Source: a virus
DNA length: 37,111 nucleotides
Reading direction: 5' to 3' (one strand)
IMG/VR virus record: IMGVR_UViG_3300030333_008516
Span: 1 to 37,111 of that record
Shown: positions 1-7,862 of the stretch, piece after piece
Numbering within the stretch: the first letter of the stretch is position 1
Layout of the letters: each line of letters begins with the position of its first letter
The notes under the pieces: model-generated
Database searches by the model: none
What the model was told of the DNA's origin: nothing
Seen by the model: the letters and a program-made list of their open reading frames with translations, nothing else
Made by a program: the position numbers and the translations under genes

Positions 1-1
1 A

Positions 2-76
2 GTTGATGGAACTCAACCAGAAGCCATCTCTGACGAAGGAGAAGTTTCGGAAGAAGAGGATTCTCCGCAAGAATAA
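2..76 (+). CDS. C-terminal end of an unknown protein (partial, 5' end outside window)
   Basis: An open frame enters from the left edge and ends at a TAA at 74-76, giving 24 residues. The tail is strongly acidic (run of Glu/Asp with Ser, ending SPQE). The codons are consistent with a real gene end: the stop is followed by a 36-base spacer and then the next rightward gene. No function can be read from this tail. Acidic tails occur in many phage structural and scaffold proteins, but that is not evidence here. Confidence 0.5.
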   Translation, partial: VDGTQPEAISDEGEVSEEEDSPQE

Positions 77-112
77 GATAGATAATTTAGCTTTCCTGTT
101 TATAATGGGATA

Positions 113-808
113 ATGTTAAAGTGTATTTTCTTAATCCCAATTGACCACAGGGGTATTCAGGGTAAATTATTCGGGCAATACCTAGATTTGCAGTCGTGGT
201 GTGAAAAAAACAATTCCACCATTTTAACCTGTAATGGTCTATTTTTAAATTTTGCTAGGAACCTTCTCGCTACAGGAGGCAAGGGATATTCAGATACATC
301 TCCCCCAAAAGCAGAATGGCTTTTTTGGATTGATTCCGATATTAAATTCAGTATTGAGCAAATAGAATACTTATTAAATGAAGTGCCAGAGGAAAACTTG
401 TTTGCCACTGGTTGGTATCAATCTGATCATGGAGATAAAGCAATGGTTGGCTCTTGGGATGAAGAGTATTTCAAGGAGAACTTACACATGCCATTTACCT
501 CCGCTAAATGGTTGCTAGAAATGGCCAAGGAAGACACTCGAAAAATTGTTCAGGTTGACTGGTGTGGGTTTGGTTTTACCAAAGTCCACCGTTCAATATA
601 CGAACAAATGGAATATCCATATTACCCCTTGAATCAAATAGAAATTGAAGGTTGTAGAGACCCAAAGAATGAGGGTGAAAAGATCACAATCAAAGACCTA
701 AGTTTTGAGGATGTTAGTTTTTGCAGAAACTGCTACAAAACAACTGGAATTAAACCTGTAGTTATTCCTGAATTAAGAGTGGCTCACTTAAAGTCTTATT
801 TCGTCTAG
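113..808 (+). CDS. GT-A type glycosyltransferase
   Basis: A 231-residue protein with the layout of a GT-A nucleotide-sugar transferase. A hydrophobic strand leads into the DxD-type motif WIDSDI (about residues 70-75), which would bind metal and sugar nucleotide. A Gly-rich GFGFTKVHR segment follows in the acceptor region, then a Glu-Asp pair (FEDVSF) typical of the catalytic base area, and a C-terminal His. No membrane segment is seen, so it is probably cytosolic. It is the only complete rightward gene in the window and meets the leftward neighbour tail to tail with a 21-base overlap. A TATAAT lies 6 bases before the ATG. The sugar and acceptor cannot be named. Confidence 0.8.
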   Translation: MLKCIFLIPIDHRGIQGKLFGQYLDLQSWCEKNNSTILTCNGLFLNFARNLLATGGKGYSDTSPPKAEWLFWIDSDIKFSIEQIEYLLNEVPEENLFATGWYQSDHGDKAMVGSWDEEYFKENLHMPFTSAKWLLEMAKEDTRKIVQVDWCGFGFTKVHRSIYEQMEYPYYPLNQIEIEGCRDPKNEGEKITIKDLSFEDVSFCRNCYKTTGIKPVVIPELRVAHLKSYFV

Positions 809-1462
809 ACTCTTAAGATATTCCCGAGGATATTTTAATCTTTGTTCGTCCGACATTCCAGCCAAGTGGAAAACATATGGGAGTTCATTGGTCTCCTGTT
901 GTCTTAGGTAATTTATCTCCTTTTTCCAGTAGTGCTGTAGCTTTAAATAGGGAATGATAGAACAGATTTCTCTGAAGTTATCAATATTCTCCTTGTAGCA
1001 TCCTCTTATAACCGCTTGATCTTCTATCCAATTTCTAATTGGGGGGTTTAAAAATTTGTTTTTAAGCTCGTCTGAGTAAGCCCATTTTTCAACCATAGCT
1101 TTAACTTGGCTGGTATTCTTAAGAATGAGAACCCCAGAGTTCAAGGCTGGGGGGCTTAGGTTACTGTAGTCTGCACTTAATATGATTTCGTTATCGTATT
1201 TTTGTATCAGATCCTCTAGCGAGGGTGATTCTAAATAAAAGAAAGCGTCAGCATCTATCCATACAACATAATCATACTTTTCTATGTGTTTTAGTATTAA
1301 TGGAAACCTCTCCCAATGTGGTTTTCTGTCCGTGTAGCGGCGTTTGGAACATTTTATTAATTTATAATTATATTTATTGCAATATAATTCATTTATCTGG
1401 TGGTAATATTTAGCAAAGAATTCTATTTGCTTATCATACCACATTAAGACCGCTATATTCAT
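788..1462 (-). CDS. GT34-like (GMA12/MNN10 type) glycosyltransferase
   Basis: A 224-residue protein resembling the galactosyl/mannosyl transferase GT34 family. The cues are the stretch before the metal site (WERFPLILKHIEKYDYVVW), then WIDADAFF with the DxD motif, and later NSGVLILKN, the usual 'N-S-G' acceptor-side motif of these enzymes. The tail has the expected aromatic/His-rich segment (FHLAGMS). It is the last gene of the long leftward series and overlaps the rightward glycosyltransferase at its 3' end. It lies about 20 kb from the main glycan locus, so it may act on a separate acceptor. Family call is moderate; substrate unknown. Confidence 0.8.
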   Translation of the reverse strand: MNIAVLMWYDKQIEFFAKYYHQINELYCNKYNYKLIKCSKRRYTDRKPHWERFPLILKHIEKYDYVVWIDADAFFYLESPSLEDLIQKYDNEIILSADYSNLSPPALNSGVLILKNTSQVKAMVEKWAYSDELKNKFLNPPIRNWIEDQAVIRGCYKENIDNFREICSIIPYLKLQHYWKKEINYLRQQETNELPYVFHLAGMSDEQRLKYPREYLKSLDEIRL

Positions 1463-1472
1463 CCCTTAAATT

Positions 1473-1709
1473 CTAAGTCTCCCCGTCAGGAGACGATGGT
1501 AAGGCATATGCGTGAAAGTGAGGAGTGTTTCCTTCTTGGTAATCGTTCTTGAAAATAAGACACGAAACCTTTTGGCCGTTTACTTCTATGGTTCCAGATA
1601 GGTAACTGCGTCCATCACCCTTATTCTTGATCCAGAATGCTCCCACTTTGTTCTTGCTCCAAGTCGAAGGTTGTTTCTCTAAGGATGTTGATGAAATCTC
1701 TTTTTGCAT
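1473..1709 (-). CDS. Small conserved phage-type protein (DUF736-like pattern)
   Basis: Up to 78 residues. The core has the pattern 'G-a-f-W-x-K-x...G-x-x-Y-L-S-G-x-I' then a strand ending in 'FKN' and an aromatic C-terminal part, similar to small beta-rich phage proteins of the DUF736 sort; the exact family is uncertain and function unknown. The ATG at 1709 makes an 89-base overlap with the preceding gene. An in-frame GTG at 1646, which begins just before the conserved GAFW and has GGAG about 10 bases upstream, would cut the overlap to 26 bases and is a likely alternative start. Confidence 0.6.
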   Translation of the reverse strand: MQKEISSTSLEKQPSTWSKNKVGAFWIKNKGDGRSYLSGTIEVNGQKVSCLIFKNDYQEGNTPHFHAYALPSSPDGET

Positions 1710-1818
1710 GACGAGGTAATTTATTATATTGTTTTTTTAAGCGTTGATAAACTCTTCTTGATACAGGGTCAACAGGATTGCAGATTTTCCTTAATTGTTT
1801 GGCAACTTTTTTATTCAT
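1621..1818 (-). CDS. Small basic protein of unknown function
   Basis: A 65-residue protein, rich in Lys and Arg in its first 45 residues and acidic in its last 15. Its ATG shares an ATGA overlap with the stop of the preceding acetyltransferase (1815-1818), which supports real, coupled translation. No domain is recognised. The C-terminal part overlaps the next small gene in another frame, so one of the two ends may be annotated too long. Confidence 0.55.
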   Translation of the reverse strand: MNKKVAKQLRKICNPVDPVSRRVYQRLKKQYNKLPRHAKRDFINILRETTFDLEQEQSGSILDQE

Positions 1819-2273
1819 AAGCGAGCGATGTAAACTTCTGAGTCTTTTAGGAATCCCATTCTTTCGTAAAAACGAATAACTTTTTCATGTTTAGGATGAG
1901 CCATTGCTGCTCCCATTTTAATATATTTAAAATCTTTTTTCTTGGCTTCATCTACTGCGACTTTAAACAAGCTGCATCCAACCTTCGGGTTCTTTGACAG
2001 CCAAAGGTATTCACTAAAGATACGCTCTCCAAACTTTTCGTTTTTTTCATTTAAAAAAGCTATCAGCGCATCATAGTTTCCATCTGAGTTTTCATTAGCC
2101 CATACCATTAGATCCCAATTCAAAATTTGCGTATGAGCAAAACATTTAATAATTCCATCTTCATCATGCTTAAGAAAAAAATGACCTTCATTATTGTTTT
2201 CATAATCAAAGAGACGAGAAATATCCTTGATTGCTCTTTCGAATTCTTTTGGATCTCTTAAGCGCTTGATCAC
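1815..2273 (-). CDS. GNAT-family N-acetyltransferase
   Basis: About 152 residues from the GTG at 2273. The C-terminal third has the GNAT signature: a helix with basic residues, a strand (FKYIKMGAAMA), then HPKHEKVIRFYERMGF, where the 'a-x-x-f-Y-x-x-x-G-F' element closes the acetyl-CoA fold. The substrate is not predictable. An ATG at 2333 gives a 20-residue longer form, but the GTG forms a GTGA overlap with the stop of the preceding gene and places the start at the normal beginning of the fold (MIKRL...), so I prefer it. The following small gene is coupled by ATGA. Confidence 0.75.
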   Translation of the reverse strand: MIKRLRDPKEFERAIKDISRLFDYENNNEGHFFLKHDEDGIIKCFAHTQILNWDLMVWANENSDGNYDALIAFLNEKNEKFGERIFSEYLWLSKNPKVGCSLFKVAVDEAKKKDFKYIKMGAAMAHPKHEKVIRFYERMGFLKDSEVYIARL

Positions 2274-3034
2274 TTTAAAACAGAGAGTAATTTTCTGGCT
2301 TCTGAGCTTTCGATGTCTTGAAAAGAATTCCAAGAAGCAGCCTCCTCGTTTCTATATTTATCCTGCTTCCATAAATCCCTTAGGACGGCCTTGAAGCCCT
2401 CAAAGGAATCCGTATCGTATTTATCTCTAAGGACTTTTTCAAGGATGCCTAAGGGTGTTATAGGGGGGGCTACAGACTCAATAGGTGCGGGTTGACCTTG
2501 AGACTTGTCGATCTCATCTGCACCTACAATATGAATGTTTAGATAATTCCTAACACATCTAACAAAAGCCCGATTACATGCAATCGTTTCTAAAAACTTC
2601 GCACAAAATGAGTCAGTATTTGCCAAAGTTGCATTGCCTATGTCTTCGTAATCTATCTTGCAAAGACTTTCATAGTTCGGAAGCCAACCGATGCGACATT
2701 TAGCAGTGACATACCCCTCTGAAACATTGTCCACCTGAAACTCTACGGAGTGATACCCACGCAGCTTTGCCAGTTCTTTAATACCACCAAGCATGATAAG
2801 AAGCTGTTTGTCATCTAAGCCCTCTGAGGAATTTGGTGTGGGCTTATTTCTGGCATCAAACCATCCCTTGTTTGGGTAAAGAAATTCGGGTTTAATCATT
2901 GCCCTCCAGTTAACCGAACCGTCTTCATTAAAAACATAATCAATATTATCAAGCAAGCCATGGCCATTGCGTTGATAAATATCAGGTCCGTAAACCTTTT
3001 TTGCAGACTTTTTAGCTGTTTTAGTTTTGCTCAT
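2270..3034 (-). CDS. Conserved phage protein, possible Rad52/Erf-like annealing protein
   Basis: A 254-residue protein with a Lys-rich start, a middle part with strands and 'IKELAKLRGY', then a segment PNYES...YEDIGNATLAN followed by a helix ETIACNRAFVRCVRNYL and VGADEID. The order 'DxG-x-AT ... E-x-x-x-x-R-A-x-x-R-x-x-R ... EE(L/I)' resembles single-strand annealing proteins of the Rad52/Erf kind, and the tail (residues about 185-254) is a looser helical region after a Pro-rich linker. This is an inference from pattern only. Its 3' neighbours are small unknown genes and the 5' neighbour is a glycosyltransferase, so context does not decide it. Confidence 0.55.
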   Translation of the reverse strand: MSKTKTAKKSAKKVYGPDIYQRNGHGLLDNIDYVFNEDGSVNWRAMIKPEFLYPNKGWFDARNKPTPNSSEGLDDKQLLIMLGGIKELAKLRGYHSVEFQVDNVSEGYVTAKCRIGWLPNYESLCKIDYEDIGNATLANTDSFCAKFLETIACNRAFVRCVRNYLNIHIVGADEIDKSQGQPAPIESVAPPITPLGILEKVLRDKYDTDSFEGFKAVLRDLWKQDKYRNEEAASWNSFQDIESSEARKLLSVLK

Positions 3035-4187
3035 AAATATAAAAATGGTCTAATTCTTCCCAATACTCAGGAGTATCTATCACTATGTTGCTATTGTCAA
3101 GATTTTTTTTCCAATGTGCGTAACTTAAATATTCCTTGCCTCCTTCGACTAGGTATTTACCAGAAAAGAACTTTGAATTTTTTGTAACGTTTTCTAATTT
3201 CTTATTTTTATTTTGATTGTAGGGTTTAACTACTTGATCGAAATAAACGTTTTGAGCGCGACCTAAAAACTCGGAGTTTTTAAGCAACAAAACGCACTCT
3301 ATACCTTGGTTTTTTAAGAATTTAAAATATTCATTTGGAATACGAGCACTAGGGTCTCCATCGCCCTCCCACTCTTTGTCTATGAATATGCACAATCGGT
3401 TTATATTTTTAGATACAGGCGCAAGCCCATGAGGTTGAATAACTTTATCGGTTATGATACCTAGTTTATAAGACTGGCAATATCGTATAACAGAGTCTTG
3501 ATCGTAACCGTAGTCAAGACGGAGAAATATGTCAAACTTGTCTCTTGTATCAAGGGGTAGAAAGGATGTTGGAACAACTTCTACAATTTTTTGCTCAAAA
3601 CCCGCACCTATATGAAGGGTAGAAAAATTAATGTCTTGATCGTTTATTTTAAGTAGTTTTAAAATTGACTGTGCGACAACTTCAGGCTTGATGTTGTTTA
3701 TTTGTTTTTTGGGATCTTCAGGAGAAAAGCATGGCTTGCTGTCCCACTTGGGAGATAAGTTGATATTAAGAGCAGAAGCAGAAAATAGGGGCCGATTATT
3801 GTTTGGAAACGAATTCCCAAATAAATTAATTGTGGGAGTATTTTTTGAACTGGCCACATGACTCAAGACTCCATCACTTCCCAAGTGTAACAATGATTCA
3901 TTTAAGATAAAAGATTGTTGTCTAAACGATAGGTTTAACAATTGATCTACGCCTTCAATTGGATTTCTACCTGCTATCTGCACAACTTTAATTCCACGTT
4001 GTTTTAGAACAGGTCTAACTAATTCTAAAACAAGGTTATAGTGAGAATAGCGTTTTGATGGTGTCGCCTCGTCATTGGAAATGGTTATATACTTAGTAGT
4101 GGTCAATGGAAAAAAGTGATCCTGAACCACAGGTTTGGAAGCTTTAACTCCCAAGTTCTTTGCGTATTCTTCTAGAAAATGAGACAT
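3021..4187 (-). CDS. GT9-type heptosyltransferase C-terminal half with an extra C-terminal domain
   Basis: A 388-residue protein. Residues about 1-180 match the C-terminal (nucleotide-sugar binding) Rossmann half of GT9 enzymes: YITIS, the segment after a Ser-Arg pair (SKRYSHYNLV), a QIAGRN strand, then LLHLGSDGVLSHVAS...TPTINLFGN, which corresponds to the GT9 'DsGpmHlAaa...P.v.lFG' motif. The N-terminal half is absent here; it sits at the end of the preceding gene, whose TAG is one base before this ATG. Residues about 190-388 form an extra domain I cannot identify, ending in an aromatic tail (DHFYIYEQN). It probably works as a complex with the preceding protein. The same split occurs at 33422-34355. 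Confidence 0.75.
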   Translation of the reverse strand: MSHFLEEYAKNLGVKASKPVVQDHFFPLTTTKYITISNDEATPSKRYSHYNLVLELVRPVLKQRGIKVVQIAGRNPIEGVDQLLNLSFRQQSFILNESLLHLGSDGVLSHVASSKNTPTINLFGNSFPNNNRPLFSASALNINLSPKWDSKPCFSPEDPKKQINNIKPEVVAQSILKLLKINDQDINFSTLHIGAGFEQKIVEVVPTSFLPLDTRDKFDIFLRLDYGYDQDSVIRYCQSYKLGIITDKVIQPHGLAPVSKNINRLCIFIDKEWEGDGDPSARIPNEYFKFLKNQGIECVLLLKNSEFLGRAQNVYFDQVVKPYNQNKNKKLENVTKNSKFFSGKYLVEGGKEYLSYAHWKKNLDNSNIVIDTPEYWEELDHFYIYEQN

Positions 4188-4188
4188 G

Positions 4189-6078
4189 CTAGAGTAGTGA
4201 AAATTGATGTTTGTTTACTCCATTATGAGTGAAGCATATGTTTTTTTGAGTTGTTGTGTGGGGATAAAAAGCCATTTCGAAAAACCCCTTGTGGTCACCA
4301 ATGCCTTCCAAAGCTAAAGAGTTTTCAACTATTGGGGAATAAGGCAAGCACTTAAAAACAGCGGGATTGTCTTCAATATAGTCAAAAAATTGAGGGTGAG
4401 TGAAGACATAAATAGAATGCTCTTTATACTCTTTTTTTAAATTCTTCATTAAGGAATTTACCAAAAAAACGTCACATTCGCTTTGAGGCATAATTACAGC
4501 AATCCTCTTTTCCACTTCATCTTCAGCAAGTAAATCCTCAAGTGTTGGAAGAGAAGACTCTTGATTATGTTTTGCTGCTAATTGCCTGAAGTGATTGACG
4601 ACATGTTCTTGTGGCATCCCCTTCTTGATTTGAGAGACCCAGTGTTTTAGCCCTAATGAGTTTTCATCAACCTTATCAATTAGAATGTTTTTATAAAGAT
4701 CTTTCACAAAATCTTCCAAGCTTATGTGGTCCCTTGGAACAGCATAGTCAGGATTACATTTTAGTTTGTCGTCATTAAACTCATAGCTAATAGATGGCAT
4801 GGCATCAATAATCTCCTCAAGTTTTTTGCCAATAACCTCAGTAGAGAAATTGTCTATGACCCACTGACGAGATTTTTTACCCCTTTCTTTGATCTCATCT
4901 TTATCCATTTCGTAAACCATCATTAGTTTGTCGTAAATGTCCTGTGAATCGGTAGAGGCTTTAATGAACTGAGTTCCAGGTTCTCTATACTCATGCCACT
5001 CTAGGGGAATACCTCCGCTTTCCTCGCTACAACTATCCTCACCACAAGAGTAGTTCGTTACTAATGTGATAAGTTCTGTTAGCTTTGCCTCTTGAATGGG
5101 AATTTCCTGACCTCCACTGGTGAATGGATGACAGTAAACATCCATCATATTATATATCTCATTTAATTGTTCTTCTGTTACGCCGTTTGATGTGTTAGTT
5201 GTATGAACTGATTTTTCAGCTTTACAGAAAGGACAGTTTTGATCCTGCCCTTTGAAAGCGCTAATGAAATAATTGCCGCATTTTTTGCAGACATAAGTGG
5301 TCAAAATATCTGATTGATTAAGACCTTTTTCTTCAATCAATTGTGGAATATTCCAGCCTTCTGACCAGTGCGTGTGCAAAAGTAATTTTGCATTAGGAAT
5401 TTTTTCCTTGAACAACTTGAAACCTTCAAGCAAATTTGGAACGCTTTTTCTTAATTGGTTTCTAAAAACAAAACCAACAATATAATCATCCCACAAACCA
5501 AGCCTTCTCCTTACTTTGGAGCGTTCTTCATCACTTAATTTATAAAAGTTAGAGGTGTCTAGGGAGCCTCTCAATGTTTTAACGTGATCATAACCTAGAT
5601 CTTTCATTGCTCTTTCTGCAAAGGAGGCCCAAACATAATAATTCTTAAGCTTGGGGACAAAATCCACTGCCTGAGGAAGAAGTGGTAAGCTATCTAACGT
5701 AGTCCACAACAAAGTGTTTATTTTGTTCCACCAAGGTTTTCTGTGGAAGTTATCGAAAGCCCATATGTCCTCCATTCCTATGTAGACATCAGGCTTAAAC
5801 TCTTTTACTGCTCGGTCAACGAGGCTGCGCCCATAGCCTTCTGCTCTTTGCTCTTCTGGTGTTAACTTGTCTAGTTGCGCCTTGGGAGGGAGAGAACCTC
5901 TGCACTCCCAAGGAACGGACTGGGTTTGTGGGTCATCCCAGAATAAACCATTAGCAAGCTCAACCAAATTATATTTACCTGTGTTATACAGGTATCGCAT
6001 AATATTTTTTTTATTTTTACCGAAGCCTGTAAATGCTCGACAAAAATTAGAATGGAATAAAACTGTTTTTTTATCCAT
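4189..6078 (-). CDS. Multidomain glycosyltransferase: GT4 + zinc ribbon + DUF4214 + GT9 N-terminal half
   Basis: A 629-residue protein from the ATG at 6078. Residues about 1-430 are a GT4-like GT-B enzyme (VGFVFRNQLRKSVPNLLEGF; KLLLHTHW; YCHPFTSGGQEIPIQEA, the region that holds the donor-binding E-x7-E). A zinc ribbon (C264, C267, C282, C285) is inserted in the donor domain. Residues about 452-500 match DUF4214 (EDFVKDLYKNIL...GLKHWV). Residues about 522-629 match the N-terminal half of GT9 enzymes (KRIAVIMPQSECDVFLV; DNPAVFKCLPYSP), and the missing C-half is the next gene, one base downstream. A longer ATG form (6105) exists; 6078 gives the short ATGGATAA overlap with the preceding stop. Confidence 0.8.
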   Translation of the reverse strand: MDKKTVLFHSNFCRAFTGFGKNKKNIMRYLYNTGKYNLVELANGLFWDDPQTQSVPWECRGSLPPKAQLDKLTPEEQRAEGYGRSLVDRAVKEFKPDVYIGMEDIWAFDNFHRKPWWNKINTLLWTTLDSLPLLPQAVDFVPKLKNYYVWASFAERAMKDLGYDHVKTLRGSLDTSNFYKLSDEERSKVRRRLGLWDDYIVGFVFRNQLRKSVPNLLEGFKLFKEKIPNAKLLLHTHWSEGWNIPQLIEEKGLNQSDILTTYVCKKCGNYFISAFKGQDQNCPFCKAEKSVHTTNTSNGVTEEQLNEIYNMMDVYCHPFTSGGQEIPIQEAKLTELITLVTNYSCGEDSCSEESGGIPLEWHEYREPGTQFIKASTDSQDIYDKLMMVYEMDKDEIKERGKKSRQWVIDNFSTEVIGKKLEEIIDAMPSISYEFNDDKLKCNPDYAVPRDHISLEDFVKDLYKNILIDKVDENSLGLKHWVSQIKKGMPQEHVVNHFRQLAAKHNQESSLPTLEDLLAEDEVEKRIAVIMPQSECDVFLVNSLMKNLKKEYKEHSIYVFTHPQFFDYIEDNPAVFKCLPYSPIVENSLALEGIGDHKGFFEMAFYPHTTTQKNICFTHNGVNKHQFSLL

Positions 6079-6556
6079 TTGACTTGTAGGCTTTAGCTGA
6101 TGCAAGGCGATTTAAGTAAAGTTCCTGTAAGAAGAACTTCAAGAATTCTCTAAGGCCATAAGCCTCAGAAATCTCTACGCCAATGCCAAACTTGTTTGAA
6201 GAATTTCGCGTAATGCCGAATGAAAAGGCATCTGTCCCATCTTTTTTTTGGTAAGGTTTAAAACTAATAGAAGTCTTGTTGTCCTCGTAAGAGTGAAAGG
6301 CTGAAAAGTCTTTATACTTTTCAATAGCATGAATTAAACCTCCTACTTCAATCTCGTTGAGCTTAATTGATAGAGATTTTTCTGGGTCTTTAGCGTTCTC
6401 TGAAAAAGATCCTGTGCGCTTCGCTTGGTTCCATGAATGCTGCTTTACAGCCCTAACATAAACACAAGGTTCTTGGTTTTTGTTATTAGGGCCGATGTCG
6501 AAGCTCACCGCACACCCTGTATTTTTTGAATTAGGCTTATAATACTGAACAATCAT
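6071..6556 (-). CDS. Candidate single-stranded DNA-binding protein (phage type)
   Basis: A 161-residue protein: a strand-rich first two thirds starting MIVQYYKPNSKNTG, a 'KQHSWN...TGSF' segment, a 'KLNEIEVGGLIHAI' helix, FH followed by further strands, and a C-terminal 'EAYGLREFLKFFL' helix. This alternation of short beta strands and helices with conserved aromatic and basic residues resembles the small PC4/Whirly-like ssDNA-binding proteins found in phages. I infer the role from the pattern and from the lack of any other ssDNA-binding protein in this replication-rich window. It could instead be a different nucleic-acid-binding protein. Confidence 0.45.
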   Translation of the reverse strand: MIVQYYKPNSKNTGCAVSFDIGPNNKNQEPCVYVRAVKQHSWNQAKRTGSFSENAKDPEKSLSIKLNEIEVGGLIHAIEKYKDFSAFHSYEDNKTSISFKPYQKKDGTDAFSFGITRNSSNKFGIGVEISEAYGLREFLKFFLQELYLNRLASAKAYKSNG

Positions 6557-6584
6557 ACTGATTGTATGTATTAAAGTCTTAAAT

Positions 6585-7859
6585 TCAACCCTTGTTTTTC
6601 TTTTCTTTTAAGACCTCTTTGTGCCTTTTCATAAAGGTCTTATGATCGGGTCCAGCCATGTAAAGGGTTTTGCCGTCGTCGCTTTTGTGTGAATGAAAAC
6701 CTTGAAGACCCAGCTTTTTGGCATCTTTAATCGCCTCTTCTTTGGTTTCAAAGTAATGCTCCATAACGTCAGGAGATCCTTGTGCTTTTTTGAGAGCTTC
6801 TTGTGTGGGCCTATCTTTATCCCCAGGTTTTGCGGGTTTATAGTTTTTGCCCATCCTTTGTTTTTTCTTCCTAATGTTCTCCCATAGCGAGGACATTGCT
6901 TCTGCTGCCCAGTTTTTCTCTGAGGCAGAGGCGATATCTTGGTCAGCCTTTCTGTAAGAATCCTTAACCTTACCGCCTCTTCTCATTTTAAGAAACATAT
7001 TTACGCGAGCCATTGCCCAACCATGTCTGGACATATTTGGTCTATGAGAGGTGCTGAATGCTCCCGAACCGCGACGATAGACTTTCTTTAACTGAGAGAG
7101 AGTTACCTTCTTTGAGTGTTTCGAATTATGTTCTTTGACTTTTTCTTTTAGCGCGTTAGTGGTTTTTTCGCTAAATGTAATTTTGCTACCCTTTTCTCCT
7201 GCGCTCCCCTTAGGATTCTTCTTTGAACCCTTCTTTCTTTCGCTTGGTTCAGCAGGGGTTTGAGCACCACTTTTGCGTCCACTGCGTTTAGCTGCCTCAG
7301 AAACTTCTGCATCTGGCGCATTAACTAGATCAGGATTCATTGCTAACAGTTCATCATGATCGAAAAGTGTTTCACCATCCCACTCGTAATCATCCTCTAC
7401 TGAACCCTCTACTTTTTTACCAGCCCTCCACTGTTTACAGGACCAATACCTAGCTTTCCACTTTGGACCTGGGTTATCGCAATTATGTCTAGCTCTGAAG
7501 CTTTTGCGACGAGCGGGATCGTCCCTTTTAATTTCCATGTTGGGATCTCCAAAATTAACCTTTACGATATTACCTTTCTCGTTTTTGACATAAACAGAGA
7601 ATTTCTTTGGCCCTTTTGGGGTCCGAAAAGGTTTATTAAGGGGCTTATTTTTCTCCTGCGCGGCTGAAAAGTAACAACAAGTGTCTCCGTCTTCCCCTAT
7701 AATAGCGGAAGCTTTGCTCTCTGCTTTTGAAAATTGCGAAGAACAGACGGCGGCTCTTTGCTTGTTATCTTTGAATTCTCCCCTTGTGGTGGGATCGCTC
7801 ATACAGCGATCCATAAATTTAGAACGCTTCTCTCCATTGTTGGGGGTTGGTAGTGGCAT
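6585..7859 (-). CDS. DUF5872-containing phage protein
   Basis: A 424-residue, very basic protein in several blocks. The N-terminus (MPLPTPNNGEKRSKFMDRCM, then a Cys-containing 'RAAVCSSQF') is common in phage head-associated proteins. Residues about 85-150 hold VYVKNEKGNIVKVNFGDPNME, then RDDPARRKSFRARHNC and a YWSCKQW motif. A low-complexity Ser/Lys/Glu linker follows (about 185-225). Residues about 245-310 match the DUF5872 pattern: LSQLKKVYRRGSGAFS, WAMARVNMFLK and SYRKADQDI. A Lys-rich tail ends the protein. The same WAMARVNMFL element is present at 34769-35194. Function is unknown; a structural or DNA-binding role is possible. Confidence 0.7.
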   Translation of the reverse strand: MPLPTPNNGEKRSKFMDRCMSDPTTRGEFKDNKQRAAVCSSQFSKAESKASAIIGEDGDTCCYFSAAQEKNKPLNKPFRTPKGPKKFSVYVKNEKGNIVKVNFGDPNMEIKRDDPARRKSFRARHNCDNPGPKWKARYWSCKQWRAGKKVEGSVEDDYEWDGETLFDHDELLAMNPDLVNAPDAEVSEAAKRSGRKSGAQTPAEPSERKKGSKKNPKGSAGEKGSKITFSEKTTNALKEKVKEHNSKHSKKVTLSQLKKVYRRGSGAFSTSHRPNMSRHGWAMARVNMFLKMRRGGKVKDSYRKADQDIASASEKNWAAEAMSSLWENIRKKKQRMGKNYKPAKPGDKDRPTQEALKKAQGSPDVMEHYFETKEEAIKDAKKLGLQGFHSHKSDDGKTLYMAGPDHKTFMKRHKEVLKEKKNKG

Positions 7860-7862
7860 TAC

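Noticed and set aside
3021-6078. Simple frameshift or nonsense mutation breaking one glycosyltransferase
   Set aside because: The next frame opens with its own ATG one base after the stop, and a paralogous pair elsewhere in the window is split at the same place, so a stable two-gene arrangement is more likely.
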